Assembly: GCA_003149735.1 (NCBI GenBank) | Contig: QANA01000086.1 | Span: forward strand, 1-16,861 | Source of the DNA: Clostridiales bacterium | GTDB lineage: Bacteria; Bacillota_A; Clostridia; Christensenellales; Christensenellaceae | DNA: 16,861 nucleotides | Reading direction: 5' to 3' | Shown: positions 1 to 5,448 of the stretch, one piece after another | Layout of the letters: each line of letters begins with the position of its first letter | How positions within the stretch are numbered: the first letter of the stretch is position 1 | The notes under the pieces: model-generated | Databases searched by the model: none | Told to the model about the DNA's origin: nothing | Seen by the model: only the letters and a program-made list of their open reading frames with translations | Made by a program: the position numbers and the translations under genes

Positions 1-57
1 GAGCCGGATCCCAAAAATCCCAGCAGACTGAGAGCAGTCAATGTTTGCGCAGCTTAA
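1..57 (+). CDS. Possible 3' end of an upstream gene (partial)
   Basis: Frame 1 is open from the left edge to a TAA at 55-57, encoding 18 residues that end in RLRAVNVCAA. The assignment rests mainly on the intrinsic terminator that follows about 50 bases later, which implies a plus-strand gene coming in from the left. Frame 3 is also open to a TAA at 64-66, so the frame is not certain. The fragment is too short to recognise a family. Confidence 0.3.
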   Translation, partial: EPDPKNPSRLRAVNVCAA

Positions 58-107
58 CCTTTGGATAAAATCCTGTCTCGGCAGATTTCGATAAAAGAGT
101 AAGCAGG

Positions 108-135
108 GGCCGCCCATCCCGAGGTGGCCTTTTTT
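108..135 (+). terminator. Intrinsic terminator of the upstream gene
   Basis: A 7-bp stem pairs GGCCGCC (108-114) with GGTGGCC (123-129), including one G-U pair, across an 8-base loop. Six T residues follow at 130-135. There is no U-tract on the other strand, so it should act only on plus-strand transcription. It separates whatever lies left of the window from the promoter of the Sel1-repeat gene. Confidence 0.8.
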
Positions 136-171
136 GTTGGGAAGATTTGACAGGAAAAGGGAAAGAATTGA

Positions 172-201
172 GTGACAGAAAGTATACAAGCGTAGTATAA
201 T
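172..201 (+). promoter_or_regulatory. Sigma-A-type promoter for the Sel1-repeat operon
   Basis: A perfect -10 box TATAAT (196-201) is preceded at 18 bp by GTGACA (172-177), one mismatch from the -35 consensus. Transcription would begin near 208, giving a leader of about 28 bases with the AGAGGGAG ribosome binding site at 222-229. A perfect TTGACA also occurs at 147-152 but is 43 bp from the -10 and cannot pair with it. Confidence 0.65.
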
Positions 202-235
202 TAGTAATAAAATTTTCCGAAAGAGGGAGAAAGAA

Positions 236-631
236 ATGAAAAGTTTTCGGGAATGGAAGCGTGGACATGTCGCTGAAAAAAAGGGCGCACTGGAAGAATT
301 GCGGCTGGCAATAGATTATTATAAAGGAAATGGCTTGCCGCAAAGTTATGAGCAGGCGATTGCCTGGGCAAAAAAGGCCTTGGAACATGGAGAAACGAGA
401 GCTAAGCCTTTTTTGGAAGAGATGGAACGATTTTATGCAGCCGTAAAGGGCGATGCAGATGTGGCATACAGTATTGCTTTGGACTATTTTTATGGCTCGA
501 AAAATTTGCGCAAAGATTATGAACAAGCCCAGAAATTTGCTGAATTGGCATTGGAAAACGGTCATAAGAGTGCCGGATTGTTGCTGGAAGATATAGAGAT
601 AGAATTGTTGGAAGAAGAGGACGGTTTCTAA
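236..631 (+). CDS. Sel1-repeat (TPR-like) small protein
   Basis: A 131-residue protein, apparently cytosolic, with no signal peptide or membrane segment. It holds two Sel1-like repeats, at about residues 20-56 and 72-113. Each has the pattern A-x-x-Y-x-x-G near the start, then an aromatic-Glu-Gln-Ala helix (SYEQA at 37-41; DYEQA at 94-98) and a closing A-L-E-x-G (48-52; 105-109). Sel1 repeats form paired alpha helices that act as protein-binding scaffolds; the partner cannot be told from sequence. The C-terminus is very acidic (EIELLEEEDG). The ATG is supported by AGAGGGAG 6 bases upstream and by a good promoter. It appears to be the first gene of a short operon with the DUF3877-like gene. 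The codons after its TAA remain open for another 28 triplets in the same frame, so a nonsense truncation of a longer protein cannot be excluded. Confidence 0.85.
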   Translation: MKSFREWKRGHVAEKKGALEELRLAIDYYKGNGLPQSYEQAIAWAKKALEHGETRAKPFLEEMERFYAAVKGDADVAYSIALDYFYGSKNLRKDYEQAQKFAELALENGHKSAGLLLEDIEIELLEEEDGF

Positions 632-718
632 TTGGCTTTGCAGCATAAAATTGCGGAGGCATATAGTTCCTTTTTATGGAGACAGGGACTCTTTGGGGCG
701 GCAGTAAAGAAAGCATGA
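632..718 (+). CDS. Possible small ORF (28 codons) directly after the Sel1-repeat gene
   Basis: Directly after the TAA of the Sel1-repeat gene, the same frame continues with a TTG and 27 further sense codons to a TGA at 716-718. The peptide looks protein-like, with an amphipathic core HKIAEAYSSFLWRQGLFGAA and a basic end. An AGAGG at 616-620 lies 11 bases before the TTG, a weak ribosome binding site. The alternatives are a former C-terminal extension of the Sel1 protein cut off by the TAA, stop-codon readthrough, or chance. It fills most of the 106-base gap before the next gene. I do not recognise a family and there is no ATG start. Confidence 0.3.
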   Translation: MALQHKIAEAYSSFLWRQGLFGAAVKKA

Positions 719-737
719 AGAAAAGCGGAGAATCAAG

Positions 738-1316
738 ATGGCAAACATCGAGGCATTGGAACGTCATGTAACAGATACCATTAAAGAATGGGAGATGAAA
801 CTGGGGGCAATCAATACAGAACTGCGACTGTATTATCCGGCTGTCTCTTTAGAAGAATTACTGGGGTTGCCTCGGGAATGCGAAAAAGAAAAATTGCAGG
901 CAGCCTTGAACGAATTCTGTAGTGCAGTGCGGCCACGATTGGGTAAAATCCTGGTATCCGGGGAAGAGCGCATTTGCCTTACGGTTTCTCCGGAAGGCTG
1001 TGCATATGTGAAAAATTTGCCGGATCCTCCTTTTTTACGGGATCTTTTGGCCATTATGACAGAGCCGGCAGCCGGTTTAGCGCAGGTGCAGGCTTTATTT
1101 GAAGAATATGCGAAAAGAGCCGGCAGTGCGGTGTGTGAACAAGAAGATCAACAGGATGGCATAGGGCGCGTGTTTTATTTTGCAGATGAGCGTATAGATC
1201 CATACGTTTATTGCGTTTCACAGGATGAATTTGGGCTGACTTATCATCGATTTGATCGGAGAGATTTTGCACATCTCACAGACGAACATGAAACAGATTC
1301 AAAAGCCTTCTTGTAG
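738..1316 (+). CDS. DUF3877-like protein of unknown function
   Basis: A 192-residue soluble protein with no signal peptide or membrane helix. The layout matches what I recall of DUF3877, an uncharacterised family of Clostridia: an N-terminal helix with IKEWEMKLG, a LRLYYPAVSLEELLG segment (about residues 29-43), a central KILVSGEERICLTVSPEG strand region, a PPFLRDLL segment, and a C-terminal FGLTYHRFDRRDF near residues 165-177. The family assignment is from memory and needs a profile search. The start ATG has GCGGAG 7 bases upstream. It is probably co-transcribed with the Sel1-repeat gene 106 bases upstream, since no terminator or good promoter lies between them. The last codons (AKAFL-like SKAFL and stop) form the left arm and loop of the operon's terminator, so the C-terminal residues may be constrained by RNA structure rather than protein function. 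No enzymatic motif is visible. Confidence 0.75.
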   Translation: MANIEALERHVTDTIKEWEMKLGAINTELRLYYPAVSLEELLGLPRECEKEKLQAALNEFCSAVRPRLGKILVSGEERICLTVSPEGCAYVKNLPDPPFLRDLLAIMTEPAAGLAQVQALFEEYAKRAGSAVCEQEDQQDGIGRVFYFADERIDPYVYCVSQDEFGLTYHRFDRRDFAHLTDEHETDSKAFL

Positions 1317-1329
1317 GAGAAGGCTTTTT
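1301..1329 (+). terminator. Intrinsic terminator overlapping the end of the DUF3877-like gene
   Basis: A perfect 11-bp stem pairs 1301-1311 with 1318-1328 across a 6-base loop. The core is AGCCTTCT / AGAAGGCT and the U-tract is TTTTT at 1325-1329. The stop codon TAG at 1314-1316 lies in the loop, so the last four sense codons are part of the hairpin. A ribosome at the stop would cover the stem, so termination should depend on ribosome release. Confidence 0.85.
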
Positions 1330-1347
1330 GTTTAAACGGAAAAGAAG

Positions 1348-1361
1348 TTGTGAGATCACAA
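1348..1361. promoter_or_regulatory. Candidate operator palindrome upstream of the panE-like gene
   Basis: TTGTGAGATCACAA is a 14-bp inverted repeat with perfect 6-bp arms (TTGTGA / TCACAA) around a 2-base centre. It lies between the preceding terminator and two candidate promoters. The arms resemble the half-sites of Rex and CRP/FNR regulators, but the centre is shorter than in either (4 and 6 bases), so no regulator can be named. Confidence 0.35.
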
Positions 1362-1394
1362 AACAAGTTTGACCAATTGTTAACGATAAGAGGT

Positions 1395-1403
1395 TGTTAT
1401 AAT
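1395..1403 (+). promoter_or_regulatory. Possible extended -10 promoter
   Basis: TGTTATAAT (1395-1403) is a perfect -10 box with the TGn extension. The nearest -35-like hexamer, TTGTTA at 1377-1382, gives a short 15-bp spacer. It would start about 100 bases upstream of the second, better promoter of the panE-like gene, giving a long leader. No convincing gene begins between the two; a 16-codon ATG ORF at 1407-1457 lacks a ribosome binding site. Confidence 0.4.
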
Positions 1404-1478
1404 AGAATGGCGGAAAGACTGTTGCAGATGTTCGGAAAACAGAGGAAAATGAAGTGATTTTTTCAGCGAATAGATGAA

Positions 1479-1506
1479 TTGACAGGCGATTTGACAGTGG
1501 TACAAT
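1479..1506 (+). promoter_or_regulatory. Sigma-A-type promoter of the panE-like gene
   Basis: A consensus TTGACA (1479-1484) and TACAAT (1501-1506) are spaced by 16 bp. Transcription should begin near 1513, giving a leader of about 33 bases that contains the GGAGG at 1535-1539. A second TTGACA at 1491-1496 repeats the -35 box 12 bp downstream but is too close to the -10 to be used with it. Confidence 0.75.
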
Positions 1507-1545
1507 AAGGGCAAAAAGAGAAAAACATACAGACGGAGGTTTTCT

Positions 1546-2559
1546 ATGAAGTGTGCAATTTATGGTGCGGGTTCGTTGGGAACTGTGTTGGGGGCTTATA
1601 TGAGCCGTGCGGGTCAGGAAGTGGAATTGGTAAATCATAATCAGGCGCATGTAGAAGCTCTGCGGGAAAAGGGTGCACATATTACAGGAACAGTAGAGTT
1701 TACGACGCCGGTAAAAGCTATTTTTCCACAGGAAATGTCCGGCCCATATGATGTCATCTTTTTGATGACAAAACAGTTATTGAATTCACAGGTGGTAGCT
1801 TTTTTGAAGCCGATGTTGGCGGAAAAAGGTGTGATTGTAACTTTGCAGAACGGAATTCCCGAGCCGGAAATTGCAGAGATTGTCGGTGCAGAACATACAA
1901 TGGGATGTGTTGTGGAATGGGGAGCTACACTTTCCGCACCCGGCGAAAGCACGTTGACCAGCAGTCCGGATAGTCTTTCCTTCCATATGGGTGGTATGGA
2001 AGGCATTACGCAGGAGCAAATGGAAACAGTACGGCGGCTGTTGGAGACAATGTGCCCGGTATATTATGAAACCAATTTGTTGGGAGCAAGATGGTCTAAA
2101 CTATTGATTAATGCAACCTTTTCTGGATTAGGCACCGTGGTAGGAGGATTGTTTGGTGATGTCAGCGAACAAAAAGATACCCGTAAAGTTGCTGTTCGCT
2201 GCATGAAGGAGTGCATTGACGTTGGGCATGCGGCGGGTGCCGTATTTGCGCCTGTGCAAGGAAAAGATATTACCCGGCTTTTTTACTATAAAGGAAGCTG
2301 CAAACGATTGTTTGCGCAATGGTTGCTGCCGATAGCTATGAAAAAGCATCGCGCGATAGAGCCTTCCATGCTGCAGGATCTGAAACGGGGAAAAATCTGC
2401 GAAATTGATGCGATTAACGGTGTGATTTGTCAGTGGGGAAGAAAATGCGGTATTCCCACTCCGATTAACGACCGAATTGTGGAAATTATAAAAAAGGAAC
2501 AGGCAGGCGAGTTGCCTCTGGCAAAAGAGAATATCCGTCTTTTTGATGATTTATTATAA
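1546..2559 (+). CDS. panE: Ketopantoate reductase family protein (2-dehydropantoate 2-reductase)
   Basis: Family members reduce 2-dehydropantoate to (R)-pantoate with NADPH in the cytosol, a step of pantothenate and CoA synthesis. The 337-residue protein starts with a Rossmann motif GAGSLG (residues 7-12) and has the cofactor-side TK (75-76) and QNG (101-103). The catalytic lysine fits K185 in RWSKLLINA, with N189 next to it. The C-terminal helical domain carries SMLQD (274-278) and RGKICEIDAINGV (281-293), matching the family's substrate-binding SxxxD...G...ExDxxNG block. It is longer than the usual 300 or so residues, with extra sequence around 235-270. GGAGG lies 6 bases before the ATG and a good promoter is 40 bases upstream. 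It stands alone rather than with panB/panC, so a role in branched 2-oxoacid reduction other than pantothenate synthesis is possible. The family is certain; the exact substrate is not. Confidence 0.88.
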   Translation: MKCAIYGAGSLGTVLGAYMSRAGQEVELVNHNQAHVEALREKGAHITGTVEFTTPVKAIFPQEMSGPYDVIFLMTKQLLNSQVVAFLKPMLAEKGVIVTLQNGIPEPEIAEIVGAEHTMGCVVEWGATLSAPGESTLTSSPDSLSFHMGGMEGITQEQMETVRRLLETMCPVYYETNLLGARWSKLLINATFSGLGTVVGGLFGDVSEQKDTRKVAVRCMKECIDVGHAAGAVFAPVQGKDITRLFYYKGSCKRLFAQWLLPIAMKKHRAIEPSMLQDLKRGKICEIDAINGVICQWGRKCGIPTPINDRIVEIIKKEQAGELPLAKENIRLFDDLL

Positions 2560-2715
2560 AAAAGCGGATATAAAAAGAGAGTTTATGTTACTATTGGGCA
2601 AAATTTGTTTTGCCATTTATGGGTACCTCTATTGATTTTAGGCTGCTTTTTTTGACTACTTTAATAAATAGCTCTACGGCTGGAATTTTCTTGGCCGTTC
2701 CACTAATTAAATGCC
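2560..2715. other. Intergenic region with a small hairpin and two short overlapping ORFs
   Basis: This is the stretch after the panE-like gene, before the long terminator hairpin. It holds a 7-bp stem GGCAAAA / TTTTGCC (2597-2603 with 2608-2614) with a 4-base loop and no U-tract, and a 5-bp ACGGC / GCCGT pairing further on. A 34-codon ATG ORF reads on the plus strand (about 2618-2722) and a 46-codon ATG ORF reads on the minus strand (2591-2731), overlapping each other. Neither has a ribosome binding site. I see no recognisable gene; it could be a gene remnant or a 3' UTR. Confidence 0.35.
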
Positions 2716-2756
2716 GAACATAAAAATCCATCCAAATCGGATGGATTTTTATGTTC
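2716..2756. terminator. Bidirectional terminator hairpin, 18-bp perfect stem
   Basis: Positions 2716-2733 pair perfectly with 2739-2756 across a 5-base loop. The GC-rich core ATCCATCC / GGATGGAT is flanked by AAAAA on one side and TTTTT on the other. The same structure therefore offers a U-tract to transcripts from either direction, and suits termination of both the panE-like gene (plus) and the coiled-coil gene (minus), which converge here. Confidence 0.85.
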
Positions 2757-2813
2757 CAATAAACAGGCTGAAGGGAAGGCGAGAAGTTTGTGTGTTGAGA
2801 AAGATTATGGTAT

Positions 2814-3233
2814 TCAGGCCTGTTTCTTGTTGACGACTTCCAAAGAAAAGATACTGCTGGGTCGTTTTAACTCGTTTTCAATACCGGTTAGAATATTTTC
2901 ACATTGTACTGCCAATTCTCGCAGCAAGGCTCGATGTTCCTCGATGCGTTTGCGAGATGCGGCTTCTTTACGATAGGCATCCCCTATAATTTGTTCGCTG
3001 CGTTGTTTTGCCTGATCGATCAATTGTTGGCTGGCCTGCTCTGCGCGAACTAAGGTGCTGGATATGGCATCTCGTTCTTTTTGACATGCTTCCAGTTTTT
3101 CGTTTAAAGTCCGATTTTCCTCGCGAAGCATAAGGATACGATCCTTTTGTTCTTTGGCGAGTTTCTCATAATCCTGTGTGATTTTTTGAATTTCCTGCGT
3201 AAGTTCGGAAGATTTGTTTTTTTTCATAAGCAT
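2814..3233 (-). CDS. Small coiled-coil protein, DivIVA-like in character
   Basis: A 139-residue, highly charged protein predicted to be almost entirely helical. Heptad-like spacing of Leu/Ile/Met runs from about residue 12 to 62. A second helix carries the Ala/Gln/Glu-rich LIDQAKQRSEQIIGDA segment (residues 71-86), like the repeats in the C-terminal coiled coil of DivIVA-family proteins. The N-terminal lipid-binding motif of true DivIVA is absent, so membrane-curvature sensing is not supported. It is cytosolic with no signal peptide. The ATG at 3231-3233 has GGAGG (plus-strand 3244-3248) 10 bases upstream; an in-frame ATG two codons later is the alternative, and an out-of-frame ATG lies nearer the ribosome binding site. 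It is divergent from the dcw cluster, which makes a cell-envelope or division role plausible but unproven. Confidence 0.7.
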   Translation of the reverse strand: MLMKKNKSSELTQEIQKITQDYEKLAKEQKDRILMLREENRTLNEKLEACQKERDAISSTLVRAEQASQQLIDQAKQRSEQIIGDAYRKEAASRKRIEEHRALLRELAVQCENILTGIENELKRPSSIFSLEVVNKKQA

Positions 3234-3282
3234 ATTCCATACGCCTCCACGTCAATAGAATTGTAACTTGTCTTTATCATAA

Positions 3283-3294
3283 ACCGATATCGGT
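3283..3294. promoter_or_regulatory. 12-bp perfect palindrome in the divergent intergenic region
   Basis: ACCGATATCGGT is perfectly self-complementary and lies about 50 bases upstream of the coiled-coil gene's start (minus strand), a usual position for an operator overlapping a promoter. No good -35/-10 pair could be fixed around it on the minus strand, although TTACAAT and TATGAT are weak -10 candidates. The binding factor is unknown. Confidence 0.3.
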
Positions 3295-3361
3295 GCAAAG
3301 AATGGCGATTGATGGCGTGTAGTTGGAAAAAGGGAAAAAGATTATTCTATGTACTTTGGTA

Positions 3362-3398
3362 AAAATTAGAATTATTAATTTTAAAAAAATCTAATTTT
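3362..3398. repeat. AT-rich inverted repeat upstream of mraZ
   Basis: AAAATTAGA (3362-3370) is repeated inverted as TCTAATTTT (3390-3398) around 19 bases of almost pure A/T. Thermodynamically this would be a weak RNA hairpin. It is better read as a DNA feature such as an UP-like element, a curved tract or an operator of the dcw promoter region. A clear -10/-35 pair for mraZ was not found; TATATT at 3428-3433 is the best -10 candidate. Confidence 0.3.
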
Positions 3399-3450
3399 GA
3401 GGCAGGAAAAATGAAAAATGCAGCGAATATATTATCTCATAAACATTCAG

Positions 3451-3490
3451 ATGGGTAAAATAACATAAAAGTGTTGAAATGTGGTGAAAA
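3451..3490 (+). promoter_or_regulatory. Putative MraZ operator: 10-bp-phased repeats
   Basis: Four consecutive 10-base units begin at 3451, 3461, 3471 and 3481. Three start with G-rich boxes (ATGGGT, GTGTTG, GTGGTG), and all four have an A-rich second half (A-A-A-A or G-A-A-A). MraZ is known to bind TGGGN-type direct repeats with 10-bp periodicity upstream of its own gene in E. coli and related G/T-rich boxes in other bacteria. The array ends 24 bases before the mraZ ATG and fits autoregulation of the dcw operon. The unit at 3461 (TAACAT) is degenerate. Confidence 0.6.
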
Positions 3491-3514
3491 TTTAGCCGCT
3501 TTGTGAGGAAAAGC

Positions 3515-3946
3515 ATGCTGATTGGTGAATATTCGCATAGTATTGATGCGAAGGGGAGAGTATTTATCCCTGCAAAGTTCCGGGAGGAACTCGGAGAAAA
3601 TTTTATTGTGACAAGAGGCACTGAAGAGTGTCTGTTTGTGTTTTCTCCGGAAGCATGGAAAGAATTCGCCGGTAAGCTGCAGCATATTCCGGTAACGGAT
3701 GTGGAAGCACAAAAATTCCTGCGACTGCAATTTGCTTCTGCGATGGATTGTACTCCAGATAAGCAAGGGCGGATTCTTCTGCCGAGCAGATTGAGAGAGC
3801 ATGCAAAATTGGAAAAGGAAGTAGTAGCAATTGGAGTGATGAGCCGGGTAGAGCTTTGGTCCAAAGAAGGCTGGGAAAAATATAACTCCTATGGATCTGA
3901 AGAATATGAAACGGCTTTAAGAAAACTTTCGGAGTTAGGTATATGA
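3515..3946 (+). CDS. mraZ: Transcriptional regulator MraZ
   Basis: First gene of the division and cell wall cluster. MraZ is a ring-forming DNA-binding protein of the SpoVT/AbrB swapped-hairpin fold that represses its own operon. From the ATG at 3515 the product is 143 residues, the usual length, and starts with the typical [15 protein letters not shown]. Both halves of the fold show the DxxGR signature: DAKGR at 11-15 followed by IPAKFR, and DKQGR at 82-86 followed by LLPSRLR. An in-frame GTG at 3503 would add four residues, but it overlaps the ribosome binding site (GAGG at 3505-3508, 6 bases before the ATG), so the ATG is chosen. The stop overlaps the rsmH start by ATGA, indicating translational coupling. 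Phased repeats at 3451-3490 are the likely binding site. Confidence 0.97.
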   Translation: MLIGEYSHSIDAKGRVFIPAKFREELGENFIVTRGTEECLFVFSPEAWKEFAGKLQHIPVTDVEAQKFLRLQFASAMDCTPDKQGRILLPSRLREHAKLEKEVVAIGVMSRVELWSKEGWEKYNSYGSEEYETALRKLSELGI

Positions 3947-4881
3947 GCGCAGAATTTACCCATACAACCGTGCTGTTGGAAGAAACGGTTGCACAACTTC
4001 CACTGAAGACCGGAAAAATTTTTGTAGATGGCACCATGGGCGGCGGCGGGCATAGTGAGAGAATCTTGCAGTGCTCACAAGCCAAGCTGATTGCTGTTGA
4101 TAAAGATGATCAGGCTTTTGGATATGCAAAAAAACGTCTGGAGGCATATGGCAACAGAGTTGTTTTTGTAAAAAACGATTTTAAAGAAATAAAGAAAATA
4201 TTAGAGCAGTTGAATATAACGCAAATCGATGGAATGGTATTGGATTTAGGCGTTTCTTCCTTTCAGTTGGATGATGCAGAGCGTGGGTTTTCCTATATGA
4301 AAGATGCGCCAATCGATATGCGTATGGATCGCAGTGCTGCATTTTCGGCTTATGATGTTGTGAATGGTTATGATAAGCAGGAGCTGCAGAAAATTATCTA
4401 TGAATACGGTGAAGAAAAATTTGGAGGCCGTATTGCAGAGGCAATTATCCGTAATCGCCCGATCAAAACAACTTTGCAGTTGGCAGATATTATCAAGCAG
4501 GTAATCCCGGCTTCTCATCGGAGGACAGGCCCGCATCCGGCCAAGCGGACATTTCAGGCATTGCGCATTGAAGTGAATAATGAACTGGGCATATTGCAGC
4601 AGACAATTGAAGATATTATCGACGTTCTGGCTCCGGGCGGCGTCGTTTCGATTATTACCTTCCATTCATTGGAAGATAGAATTGTAAAAAATACTTTTCG
4701 TACGGCGGAACATCCATGTACTTGCCCGCCTGAATTTCCACAGTGCATTTGCGGGAAAAAATCTAAGGGGAAAGTGTTGACCAGAAAACCGATATTACCT
4801 TCAGAGAGAGAAGTGGAATTAAATCCCAGGGCTCGCAGTGCAAAACTCAGAGCATTTCAAAAGACGAATTTAACAGATTAA
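3943..4881 (+). CDS. rsmH: 16S rRNA (cytosine-1402-N4)-methyltransferase RsmH (MraW)
   Basis: Transfers a methyl group from S-adenosylmethionine to N4 of cytosine 1402 in the decoding centre of 16S rRNA. The 312-residue length is normal. The SAM-binding motif [10 protein letters not shown] is at residues 29-38, the acidic ribose contact is AVDKD (51-55), and the family blocks [10 protein letters not shown] (101-110), PIDMRMD (123-129) and [12 protein letters not shown] follow. A cysteine-rich stretch [13 protein letters not shown] near residue 260 is typical of RsmH. The start overlaps the mraZ stop by four bases and has GGAG at 3931-3934. rsmH lies next to mraZ in most bacteria and links the division operon to ribosome maturation. 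Confidence 0.98.
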   Translation: MSAEFTHTTVLLEETVAQLPLKTGKIFVDGTMGGGGHSERILQCSQAKLIAVDKDDQAFGYAKKRLEAYGNRVVFVKNDFKEIKKILEQLNITQIDGMVLDLGVSSFQLDDAERGFSYMKDAPIDMRMDRSAAFSAYDVVNGYDKQELQKIIYEYGEEKFGGRIAEAIIRNRPIKTTLQLADIIKQVIPASHRRTGPHPAKRTFQALRIEVNNELGILQQTIEDIIDVLAPGGVVSIITFHSLEDRIVKNTFRTAEHPCTCPPEFPQCICGKKSKGKVLTRKPILPSEREVELNPRARSAKLRAFQKTNLTD

Positions 4882-4898
4882 TCGATATAGGGGGAACA

Positions 4899-5423
4899 AT
4901 GGAAGCATTACATAAATCGTATCGCGAGTATCAGCGCGGAACAGCTGCACCCAAGAGGGCGCCGCGTCCTACGCAACCTGAAAGACAACGCAGAAGAGCA
5001 CCTGCGCCAAAATCATATCGGAAAGTGCAGATCAGCTATAAAATGCATCCATTGATGTTGGCAAAACGCGATAGAGCGGTACATTTTTGCGTTACCGTAG
5101 CAATAATTTTTGTGATGTTGGTAGCTGTTGTTGCAGGTAACGCCATCAGCGCAAAAATAAATTTGGAAAATCTCAGTATTCAGACGAATATAGATAATCT
5201 GGAGAAACAAATCGACAAGCTGAATCTTTCCATTTCCACAGAATGTGATATTCAAAAAGTTGCGCAAGTTGCTGAAAATGAGCTTTCTATGGGATTCCCT
5301 GACGATGCTCAGGTATATTATATAGAATTTGAAGAACAACAGGATGCTCAACAACAGGCTGCTGAGCCAGGTCCCAATATCTTTCAGCGCATACAGGAGT
5401 GGATCTTAGAAATAGTCGGTTGA
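4899..5423 (+). CDS. ftsL: FtsL-like cell division protein
   Basis: A bitopic membrane protein with the layout of FtsL: a long basic, Pro-rich cytoplasmic tail (residues 1-60, with RQRRRAPAPKSYRK), one transmembrane helix at about 61-84, then an extracytoplasmic coiled coil (86-113) with Leu/Ile heptads. The family's short tail motif appears as ELSMGFPDDAQVYYI (about 128-142), followed by an acidic Gln-rich linker and a C-terminal amphipathic helix (160-173). FtsL and its partners DivIB/DivIC recruit and activate the FtsW-PBP pair at the septum. At 174 residues it is longer than classic FtsL (about 120). The identity rests on topology and on position between rsmH and the PBP gene, because FtsL sequences diverge strongly; DivIC-type is the alternative. 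The start ATG has AGGGGG 4 bases upstream. Confidence 0.85.
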   Translation: MEALHKSYREYQRGTAAPKRAPRPTQPERQRRRAPAPKSYRKVQISYKMHPLMLAKRDRAVHFCVTVAIIFVMLVAVVAGNAISAKINLENLSIQTNIDNLEKQIDKLNLSISTECDIQKVAQVAENELSMGFPDDAQVYYIEFEEQQDAQQQAAEPGPNIFQRIQEWILEIVG

Positions 5424-5448
5424 GTATATTACCCGGAGGTAGAATTTC

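Noticed and set aside
147..152. Perfect TTGACA as -35 of the first promoter
   Set aside because: It is 43 bp from the TATAAT at 196 and there is no -10-like hexamer at 16-18 bp.
38..646. 202-codon minus-strand ORF over the promoter and Sel1-repeat gene
   Set aside because: It is antisense to a well-supported gene and a terminator/promoter pair; Phe/Ser/Leu-rich composition is typical of reverse-complement shadow frames.
1348..1361. Naming the palindrome a Rex or CRP site
   Set aside because: The arms are similar but the central spacing is 2 bases rather than the 4 or 6 those regulators need.
3503..3514. GTG start for mraZ giving a 147-residue product
   Set aside because: The GTG overlaps the GAGG ribosome binding site of the ATG at 3515, and the family starts with MLIGEY.
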